Source: Lineus longissimus
Taxonomy: Eukaryota > Nemertea > Pilidiophora > Heteronemertea > Lineidae
NCBI RefSeq assembly: GCF_910592395.1
Contig: NC_088317.1
Span: 8,124,001-8,188,000, forward strand
Reading direction: 5' to 3'
DNA length: 64,000 bases
The notes beneath the pieces are model-generated. The model saw only the letters and a list, made by a program, of their open reading frames with translations, was not told the DNA's origin and did no database searches. The position numbers were made by a program, and so were the translations under genes. Within the stretch, counting starts at the first letter, position 1. The number at the start of each line of letters is the position of its first letter. Below are positions 32,240 to 41,445 of this stretch, in pieces.

Positions 32240-33353
32240 AGGTAAACAATGACACGTGCTAGTCTGGTAGTTTGCCATCTTCAGGCAGCGATGACTGTGA
32301 CGTCATACATCAGGTGGGCGTGGACACGAAATTCTTCACCCGCGAGAGACTGCATGCTGTTTGACACATGTGTCTTGTACAACCATTATTTAACAATAAA
32401 CAATGGAGTTCGGCTTAGGCAAAAAAGGTGAATAATCAAATTATCACATCGTGCTAAATGCTACATTTTAGTCTATTTGATGTTGATAACAAGGGTTAGG
32501 CTAGTAGGCCTAAATCGGCTGCTAGCGCTAATTAGGCCCCTCAAGGGCCTAGATGCCAGTGATATAGTAGCCTGGACCTCGCCAAAGGGAGACATTGATG
32601 TCTGGGTCCTGATGGAAAGGGGTAACAGCATCACTTCAACAAGACACAAGTCAGAAATTAAATCAAGTCCGAAAAAGCAGAAATGGAATAAAATTGGAGT
32701 ATATTGAAACCTTACCTAGATTGATCAATGTGTGGTCTGATCTGCAAAGGAGCAGGTCTCTCTTTTTAGGGTAAATTTTGATGGACCTTTAGTCCGGTTA
32801 CCTCACTTTTTTGGGATTTACGGATAAAAACAGGTGACGAAAGTTATGGAATAATTTATAAAAGTTTGTGAGATAAAGTGATCAAAGTGACAACTTTACT
32901 TGATTTTGTTTCTAAAATTAGAGATGGAATGACGCGTGATGGGTGCCTTTCTTGACAATCATGAACAATCTTGCATAACATTTACGCAAGGTTGTTCAAA
33001 AGCATTGTTTTTGTGATGACAACGTGACCACGACGTCCTTGGACCATCTCCATGTACCGTAAGGTACGGCTTACAAAATCACGCAATGTTGTTTCACAAC
33101 AAGCAAAGGTTAATCCCCCGCCTGTGATCAGTTTAAGACTTAACGATATGACTGCCCATTATGCAACACGAGAGACCCACTTCTAGGCATTATTAGACTT
33201 GACAGCAAATTGTTAGGAGGGAGACCCGAAGAGTCAACATAATTTTAAAACATATTTGCTTAATTTTAAAGTATCTGTAATTAAAATGAAACGATAATCA
33301 TCAGTTTCTTGAATAGCGAATACTATAAATAACGAAAACACTGACTCTACAAC
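32240..33353. other. Noncoding interval, possible 3' LTR of the downstream gypsy element
   Basis: No gene supported. If the polypurine tract at 33355-33366 is real, the LTR of the minus-strand gypsy element begins TGTTGTAGAG at 33354 and runs toward lower coordinates. I could not find its other end, nor a second copy of the LTR. Confidence 0.3.
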
Positions 33354-33354
33354 A

Positions 33355-33366
33355 CCTCCCTCCTTA
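33355..33366 (-). other. Candidate polypurine tract and LTR start
   Basis: The minus strand reads TAAGGAGGGAGG followed by TGTTGTAGAG, the arrangement expected at the 3' end of an LTR retroelement. It lies downstream of pol, env and the RING gene, on their strand. A 9-bp-arm palindrome (33372-33390, AAGATTCGG/CCGAATCTT) sits just before it. Confidence 0.4.
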
Positions 33367-33858
33367 GCGGTAAGATTCGGCCCGAATCTTCTAAACTAAA
33401 CAAAACGATGTACCAAATCTGTACCAAAATGTACTAAAACGCGGCCCGAATCTTCAAATTAGGGTAACCAAAAACCAACTACTTGGAATTCAATCTACTA
33501 TAAACAATCTACTCAAAAACAGGGTACCTCCCTCGTATCACCAATCGGCCAGAAACTGGGCAGACCTGCCAGGCCGTCATACGTTGACCAATGGGTGACG
33601 CGGAAAGAAACTCCGAAGAAAACACCCTCGATATAATATCCAAGAGTTCTTAATTTCTTTTAAATTGTTCGTAAAGCGTCACTGAAAATGTTCCTTGAAC
33701 TGTAAAAATTGTTCCTCGAACTGTGCCTTAAACTGTGAAAATCGTTGGTAACGTCACTGAAAACGTTCCTCCAACTGTGCCTTAAACTATAAAAGTCGTT
33801 GGTAAGACATCACTGAAAATGTTCCTCCCCTGGAGAGAGGAGCCGTCCCGGCGACTAG

Positions 33859-36800
33859 ACGCAAGGGCCCAACGCGCCGCGTAGCGGCAAAAAAGCGAAG
33901 CTAGCGAAACATTTATAACGGGTCACCGTCACTTATTATTGGACTTATAGCGCATTTACGGGGTTGCAACTATTTTGCTTTATAGTGTCACCAGGAAAGA
34001 AAAGCATGCGACCTAACGCCGATTTATTTGTATAAAGTGATAATTGGAAGGTATATAGTAGGAAATATCAATAAAATAATCATTCCATATCGTCTTTTGA
34101 GGGCATTTTTGATTGTAAAAAATATATGTGTACGTCACCGTAGTCTCTGCAATGATAATTTTATCAGAGCAGTCTCGCGCAAGTAGAAGTTCTTTACCTA
34201 TAAGTTCTTCACTTATTAGTCTCAACGTCTGGCGCAAAGCCAGACGTTTTCCATTACGATTTCACTACGATGTTTGACAAGAAGGAGCAGTGCGCGAGAT
34301 ATGCTAATGAGCAGACTTCCCTCGCTTGAGTTTCTGAAGAATGTTCCATATCGCGCTAAGCTCATCACTGCAGCTGATTATGACAGGCGTGCAACGGTAG
34401 GTATCTGCTCCCCAACTTCCACCCTGATACGGTACAATAAGTTACCATTTGATGGGAATGGGAGAATGCCCTCACTGTGTATGGAGTCATAGGGATAAGA
34501 AGACATTATTCATTAGTGTTGGTACAAGTGATTTTGCCCAAAAAGCATGCGCATTCAAAAAACAAAATATGCAAGGTATCAGTCACGTACATGACCTTGA
34601 CGACGTGCAGAAAGTGCACTGGCCAGTGCATACCCTATGGCTATGTACTAGTAAACATGGTAAACATGGACAACATCATTATTCATCGGCAGTTCATTTT
34701 ACTCCGAGCTTTTCCTGAAACATATAGCCATGATGATTAGGCCTACCATGTACCATGACCAATAACAGCACTAGATCATGATCATGTAGATGTCAACAAG
34801 TTCATGTAGATGTCAACAAGTTCACATGAACCGTATAATCCAGCATTGCGCATGTGGGGCATGCGTCTAAACCAAAGCCCCAAAATCACTTGTTTTGGTC
34901 TATTTCACTTGTGTTTCCCCCGTCTCCCAGTCCATAATACATTTACAGTTTACAATCCCCGATCATGGCCCAACAAAAGGTCATCGGTTGACTAAAGGAA
35001 CACAACTGTTCAATGGATTTATAGTTGAATGCGATCAAACTACGTCTTTTCAATCGTGGATTGTAAATTTAACCCCATGGGCCTAGGGAAGGCCCTATAA
35101 CAATACTTTCGACACAGTTATTATCTCCGCTGCCTCCACCATGTTACACACAGTGCTCACTGCTGATTCTAAAATGCGCCACCTAGTCAAAGCAGGACAT
35201 ATGTTCTCCTAGGAATAGATCTCTTTCCAATATTTCGTCATTCCACTATCGTCATCACCTCATCATACTTTCATTGACATTACAGGCACACATCCACAGA
35301 GCACTCTTCAAATCATCTACACAGTGGTTATCCAACTAGGATTATAAAGGTAATTTCTTAGTCCCGCACAGTGGGTTTCAGTCTTGATAAAGGGGCACTA
35401 TTGCTAGCAGCTAGGTAGGCAAGATAAAGTTAGCCGAAGTAGCCGATAGGGGTCTCTCACCCCTCAAAGTCCGTCACAACTATTCAAGCTTGTACAAGGA
35501 ATACATGCAGCGCTGACTCTAACAAGACCCAATGGGAATGTCGCACAGTCATCTGTCAAAAACAAGACCTATGTTGTAGTATGATCTCTTGCCAATATTT
35601 AATAATTGCACTATCGTCATCATCTCATCATACTTCATTGACATTACAGGCACACATTGACATAGACCACTGTTGCAAACAACGACACAGTCGCTATCCA
35701 AGTAGCATTATAGAGGTAATTATCATTATCATACCTCATTAGCATGTGAACCAATCGCGTCGCGTCCTTTGCGATCACGGCAAAGCCTCATGGAATAATG
35801 TCTTTCACCGTTGAATAATTTTTCATATTCCATGCCTACAACTTCAATTTCTTCATATTCCATGGCTAGAAGTTCAATACTAATATAATATCCAAGATAA
35901 AGTTACAAGAAGTAGTCAATAGGGGTCTCTCACCTCTCACTGTATGTCCACACTATTCACGCTTGTACGAGGAATACATTCAATGCTGAATCTAACAACA
36001 CCCAGTGCCCTTACTCTGTATATTAGTCACTGGAAGATGGCCCATTTCACTCCTTGCTTCTACTTCACCTATAGTCTCATTGCAAACGCCTCAGTTCTAT
36101 GATATCACATTCACTTTCAGCTGTCATGCAACGCAACAACTGTGCTATCTGCCATCGCACATCAACGAAGAAGTGCAGCCGCCCACATTCCACCTCACGT
36201 CTGTCCGACCAGCTGCAATCCTCGAGGACACCCCACTGTACCACGATTTCACTACGATGTTTGACAAGAAGGAGCAGTGCGCGAGATAGGCTAATGAGCA
36301 GACTTCCCTCGCTTGAGTTTCGGAAAAGAATGTTCCATATCGCGCTAAGCTGACCACTGCTGACCATGACAGGCGTGCATTGGACTGGTACAGGTTGGAA
36401 CTGAACATTGAATATGCTGGTGGTGACGCTTTCTGATGAGAAGTTGGTCGTGACTGATGCAGTATCCTTGGACTTGTCCACAGCATCGTTCAATCATTGC
36501 TCTCTCAGCTGCCTTGATTCTGTACTTACCCAAATACTAAGACCAAATGCCTGTTGACTGTGCTTTAAGAGAGACTGGCGCCATGCCTAGAGATATGACT
36601 GACCCCTATTGGCAAATTTGTATGACTTTATCTTGCCTACCTAGCTGCTGCCTGTAGTCTCCCTTTAACTGCGGAACACTTCAAAGTCGTTAAAATGCCA
36701 TGTTCCACCTTTTAATGTGTTCAGACCGCCATTTTCAAAATAATCAAGTCAGGACACTGCCTTCTTGTCTCATAATAAATTTTGCTTTCCTCAATAATAA

Positions 36801-37034
36801 CATTTCTTCTTCTTCAATGCTTTCATCATTCCAAACTTCTCCTCCTCTGACTTTTACAGGGGTACAGTCATGGCAATCAAAACCCAAATACTGAGACCAA
36901 ATGCCTGTTGACTGTGCTTTAAGAGAGACTGGCGCCATGCCTAGTCTCTCTTAAAGCACAGTCAACAGACACCAACCCCCTCAGACTCAGAAACCACAAA
37001 CGCCCAACCCTTCCTGCTACCTTAATACTTCTGG
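33859..37034. other. 3176-bp block present only in copy A
   Basis: Copy B joins the bases before 33859 directly to those after 37034 at 56883/56884. No target duplication is seen, only one base of shared sequence at the joint. Inside are diverged repeats: 34254-34380 and 36240-36370 share about 120 bp, and units near 35200-35500 and 35580-35990 share CATTGACATTACAGGCACAC and TAGGGGTCTCTCACC. There is also a perfect hairpin at 36905-36968. No gene was recognised. Confidence 0.7.
36905..36968. repeat. Perfect inverted repeat with 26-bp arms
   Basis: Arms 36905-36930 and 36943-36968 are exact reverse complements, around a 12-base loop (GGCGCCATGCCT). The left arm and loop also occur once more as a single copy at about 36551-36590, so the hairpin arose by inverted duplication of that unit. 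Confidence 0.9.
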
Positions 37035-37148
37035 GTACAATCCCGTAGTATGGGTAGACGTAATCGACAGTGTACGGAGAGAGCGTGCACGTGAGATGTC
37101 TCGGTGGAGACTTGACCGGCTGTTGGTCGGTGGTGATCTTGATGCATG

Positions 37149-37760
37149 GTTGGGAGACATCTGATGATGAGCGGTGGATGATGATGGGGTCGATGCTTAC
37201 AGAGTATCACGTTCTGTAACTGACCCAAAACCCCAGGGAGACATCTGATGACGAACGGCGGATGCTGATGGGGTCGATGCTTACAGAGTATCACGTTCTG
37301 TAACTGACCCAAGACCACAGGAAGACATCTGATGACGATGTACGGTACTTACGTTGCAGTGTTGGGTATACTGCAACTGACCACCCCTCCGCGACGACAA
37401 TCAAGGTGTACGGTACTTACGTTGCAGTGTTGGGTATACTGCAACTGACCAAGCCTCTGTGACGGCGATGACCAATCCTCCGTGACAGCGATCAAGATGT
37501 AGGAGAAGCGTTCGTGACGACGATCAAGTTGTACGGTACTTACGTTGCAGTGTTGGGTATACTGCAACTGACCAAGCCTCTGTGACGGCGATGACCAATC
37601 CTCCGTGACGGCGATCAAGATGTAGGAGAAGCGTTCGTGACGACGATGACCAATCCTCCGCGACGACAAGTTGTACGGTACTTACGTTGCAGTGTTGGGT
37701 ATACTGCAACTGACCAATCCTCTGTGACGACGATGACCAATCCTCCGCGACGGCGATCAA
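37149..37760 (-). repeat. Tandem repeat array in the retroelement 3' region, copy A
   Basis: Two 84-bp units (about 37149 and 37233) precede four copies of a unit containing GTACTTACGTTGCAG and TATACTGCAAC (near 37341, 37410, 37533 and 37675), mixed with GACCAATCCTCCGTGACGG-type repeats. On the coding strand of the retroelement each of the four copies contains CGTAAGTACC, a good 5' splice-site match. Not CRISPR: units are irregular and themselves homologous. Confidence 0.75.
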
Positions 37761-37817
37761 GATGACTTGGCAGGAGAAGAGATGCACACAGCGAGGCAGA
37801 CGAAGGTCGAAGCAACA

Positions 37818-37845
37818 TTTTTTTTTTTTTTTTTTTTTTTTTTTT
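37818..37845 (-). repeat. Poly(A)28 tract just after the RING gene
   Basis: 28 T on the plus strand, that is 28 A on the coding strand, starting three bases after the RING gene stop codon. Copy B has 29 (57667-57695). Confidence 0.9.
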
Positions 37846-37848
37846 GTG

Positions 37849-38742
37849 TTACTCGTCATCACCTATTAGGTCGATGACGAGAACATTTGGTTGGCCCGTT
37901 GGATGTACCGTTGGGAGAAACCCTTCTGTTGGCGGGACCACGACCGGCAGTTGCATTGTCGCCCCCTGTGACGAGGGGTCATCACTCCAGTCGGAGTCAG
38001 GACCCATGTCTGGGGCGTGCCTCAAGTCCTCCTCATACCGGCAGGTGGAGCATGCTTCCACCAGGCGCAGGATGCCGGTGTTGTAACACCGCCTGTGCGC
38101 CAGATGGTTGCAACCCATGGCTACCACCGTGCAAAAAGAACCGGAGGAGACGGACTGTCGTGGCAAAGCGATGCCACAGAGGGAGCAGTCGATGTCCCAC
38201 CTGTGGTCTGCCCAGAAAGTGGAGGTTTCCCGCTGGTATGTATCCAACAGGGCCTGCAAAGCAGCCCGGCGGTCATCAGGGTTCTGGTTGGCAGCCGCAT
38301 AGACCAACCGGAGCGAGCCCGGAGGAGCCCCATACTCCTGCTATACAAAAAGGTCCAAAATATTGATGGTTGGATGACCAAGCGGAAACTGCTGCATCAG
38401 GGGCAAGGCGACGTCACCCAATGGAAAACGCCCCAAGATGCGAGCCAGCAGGAGTGGCAACTGTAGTGTAACTACAATGGCCATCCACTCCGCCGGGTCA
38501 TCGGAAACGTCAAAGAGGTCGAACAGTGACTGCTGTTCGGACCAATCTTCGGGGTTAGCGAAGACCAGGTCCATAAAACTGTGGACTAGCGGGGGAGGCA
38601 AGGGCCCTGCGGTACAGGGAAAAGTTAGTCGCACTCCCGCGCCGGTCCATTCCAGGAGATCCCGCAAGTGCGGGATCCACCTCAGAACAGCAATCAGCTG
38701 TACGACCGTGGCCCGTTGATAGATGATGATATCAGGATACAT
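37849..38742 (-). pseudogene. Retroelement accessory protein with RING-H2 finger and SIM-like tail, one in-frame stop
   Basis: An ATG at 38742, one base after a strong candidate splice acceptor, opens a frame that meets TAG at 38341-38343 and continues in the same register to 37849 (about 297 codons). The N-terminal part is helical and Leu/Pro-rich with no recognised domain. After the stop, CSLC, then GCNHLAHRRC, then CSTC give the C-x2-C...C-x-H-x2-H-x2-C...C-x2-C pattern of a RING-H2 finger, so ubiquitin-ligase activity is likely for the family. The extreme C-terminus VLVIDLIGDDE is a hydrophobic core followed by acidic residues, like SUMO-interaction motifs. Whether the two halves were one protein is inferred from register. 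Confidence 0.6.
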
Positions 38743-38743
38743 C

Positions 38744-38775
38744 CTGAAATGAGACGAAAGAAGAAAGAAAAAAAA
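38744..38775 (-). promoter_or_regulatory. Candidate 3' splice site upstream of the RING gene
   Basis: The coding strand shows a pyrimidine-rich run (CTTTCTTCTTTCGTCTCATTT) ending in CAG at 38746-38744, then G and the ATG at 38742. This suits expression of the accessory gene from a spliced subgenomic RNA. Confidence 0.55.
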
Positions 38776-38832
38776 GTAGTGAAAATGTTGCGTGGTCATG
38801 TTGATGTGTCGAAATCGACCCACTGTTGAGGC

Positions 38833-41373
38833 CTAGGGAGCGGTGGGGACGAGTGGGAGGCCTGGCCGGGCCGAGCTCCGGCGTAAGGGGTAATTATACC
38901 CCCTATGTTGGAGGTACAAGGCGGTCAGATAATCCGCCTTAAGTAGGCTGGCCAGTTTAAATGGCCTGGCCACCCACACCTTCACCACATTGGGAAAAAT
39001 TAGGGCCAGTCCCGATCCTATGTGAAGAATACTAGTATTGGTAGGCCAAAGGAGGTGTAGCAGTTGCGGCGGGCAGTACCTGACGACGGATGCTTCCACA
39101 TTAAAATCGGGGATAGGGTCGGGGCCCGAGAGCTCGTACTCAAGGGGGTGGCCGATGACCGGCATGACCATTAATTGTACGGCCTCTGTCGGGGTAATTA
39201 ACTCTAGTACCAGCCAGGTCTTGAGATTGTGGTAAGGGCCGAAGGTGATAGTGCCAACATGAGAACGGAGGGTACGGACTAAAGAGCGTCCAACGCGCTG
39301 AAATATGATAAGGGCGATTATGGAGCAAAGGAGGATGAGGAGCCATTCCTCTAAGGTAAAGATATCAGCCATCGTGATGTGGGATTGTGGATCAATGTCT
39401 TTGGCTGTGAAGGAAATAGTCGTGTTAGTAATATTTACATAGCCTTGCACAAGTTGGAAGGCTGCTGGTGCCAACGGTAAAGCTGCCACGCGGCTGCGAC
39501 ACCAGAGATAGAGACAAGCTGCAAGAGCGGTTAATGATAGTAAAGTATTGACGACGTTCCACATGACGGAACCTGTGAACGAAGTGAAAAGGACCCCCAC
39601 GCCATGGTGAGACTCGGTTTGAGCTAAGAGCTCATCGCTCTTTGAAGCGTAGATTGCCTTTGAGGCCTGGATGTTACTGGCCATTTTTTTAAAGTCCATG
39701 GAGTACTGCCGGTCCTTTTCCATGACGGAGCTCCAGTTCTTCATGTGAACGGATAATTCAGTTATACGGACTTGTAGGGGTGCCTGGAAAACCGTACTGC
39801 CCCGTATCTTTGCGATGTCCTGTTTATTATAAAGGGAGTGGAGGACAGGGAGATTCGTGGTATGGAGCATGGTAACCTGTTTCTGGCCCTTATGACATTC
39901 GGTAACCGTGGCGAATAACTTCCAGGTTGAACTGGTCAGCCCGCAGTTACAGCCAAGTTGGATGATGCAAAAAAGACAGGATGGGATTGGGGAGGCGTCC
40001 TTACCAGGGCAAACCATGGTCCATGACTCGTCAGCGCTCCCGCTGACCAAATAATGGTTATTTCCTAAGGCTAAAGCGCTTTCTTAAAGGGGGGCGACTT
40101 GGTACCGAATCTCACAAAGATTGTGTACCATGGAGGGCTCGTCGAAGAAGATGGCGGAGGCACAGGTGAGTGACGTGCGAGATGGAACGCTCAGCATAGA
40201 GGGGCAAAGCTTGATATCATCTCCAACGCAGGAGGAGTACAGCTGAAAGTCAAACTCGGTATAATACTGAGCATCACGAGTGACGCCTATGAAATCGGGA
40301 AGGTCGACGATGCGGGTGGAATTGTACCGGGATGTAGCATTTAAAGGGACGCCTAGGGCCATAATGCTGTAGACGTCTATGGAGGCTGCTACAGATGTAA
40401 CTGGCATTTTAATAGTGATGTACAGTTGCTCATGGTCTTGTGTAAAAGCAACATCTCGCGTACTGTAGTAGTAAGCGACAGCAGGATGGGCAATAGTATA
40501 CAAGGGGTATTGGGATGCTAGGTTCGTCCGGATGGTTGAAAGTACCGAGCTCACCTGGGCGTGGCCCACCAGCTGGACTGGAAGAAAACCTTCCAACAGC
40601 TTTTGGATCCCCAAGATCCAGGATTCGCTGGCCATTTCCACCGGCTGCAAAGTCAGCAAGGCATTAGCCATGTTTCTGGAAATTAACAAAAGTACCTTGA
40701 CCGAAACTTCAATTTGGGATAGTTTCATAGAAACCCGGTTTGCCTCCCGGACAAGGCCATTGATGCCTCTGTGGTTGTCAGATATGGCGCCCATGGCAGC
40801 AGTAATGCGTTCATCGGTCATGTTCATGAATGATCCAAGTTTCCCTTCCACTTTCTGTACTTCGTTGGCGGTAAGCTTGGCCTGTTTGTTGTAGGCGTCC
40901 ATGTTGTCTCGGAGCTGCTGCACATCTTCCTCTGTGGCAACCCCGTACAAGGTCTTCATTATTTCTCCTGCAAAAGGTAGAAGTGCCCTAGCCGGACGAG
41001 GCGTGATTCGAACGGGGATAAGGTCCTTCACAAGGGCCATATTTTCTTGAATGCGTGTTATAACTTTACTCTGAGCGTAATTGAAGTTCTGGGCAGCCGC
41101 CCTCATCTCGTGGCAAATTAGAAGAGAGGCATTCTTGTACTGCCTTTCACAATCGACAGTATTTGACAGTGGCAGCGGAGGTGGTGCCAAGAATGGCACC
41201 ACAAATGTGTGTGCCCAAGAAGAAGAGGCCAAATTAGCCGTAGAGGTCCGTTGCATGACCACTCCATAGTTTGGGCGAACAACAGTAGTCTTCATGGCCC
41301 TTGCAGGTGGTAGGGCAACCAGGACTGCAATAGTTTGGATGAATAGGGCTATCATGGTCGGTTTTAGCATCAT
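38833..41373 (-). pseudogene. Baculovirus-F-like envelope protein, one in-frame stop, copy A
   Basis: Two frames in the same register (41373-40084 and 40050-38833) are separated by TAA at 40084-40086 and otherwise open for about 846 codons. A signal peptide is evident (about 7-26). An RPAR site (126-129) is followed by a hydrophobic LLPFAGEIMKTLYG segment and a heptad-like helical region, the order seen in class I F-type fusion proteins of baculoviruses and errantiviruses. A Cys-rich region follows the stop. One membrane segment lies at roughly codons 604-625 and a second at about 676-692, with about 150 further residues. That extra tail is unusual for the family. The function would be cell entry; here the gene is interrupted. 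Confidence 0.75.
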
Positions 41374-41413
41374 GCAACGTTACCCTTGAACCTGTGATGG
41401 GGGTTATGCTGGA

Positions 41414-41440
41414 TCTGTAAAGATAGTAAAAAGAATGACC
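41414..41440 (-). promoter_or_regulatory. Candidate 3' splice site upstream of env
   Basis: The coding strand reads TTCTTTTTACTATCTTTACAG ending at 41415, then exon-like sequence to the env ATG at 41373. A second CAG (TCACAG) lies nearer the ATG. Env-bearing gypsy elements commonly express env by splicing. Confidence 0.5.
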
Positions 41441-41445
41441 TGCAC

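Noticed and set aside
32249-32707. Short plus-strand frames of 60-76 codons
   Set aside because: No domain, no context and no recurrence outside the duplicated segment.
37149-37760. CRISPR-like array of repeats
   Set aside because: Units differ in length, the intervening sequences are themselves homologous repeats, and the context is an animal retroelement.
37349-37862. Minus-strand frames of 106 and 112 codons
   Set aside because: They arise from tandem repeats and the poly(A) tract and encode repetitive peptides without domains.
38017-38466. Plus-strand frames opposite the RING gene
   Set aside because: They are shadows in GC-richer coding DNA; the minus strand has the RING pattern, the splice acceptor and the consistent register.
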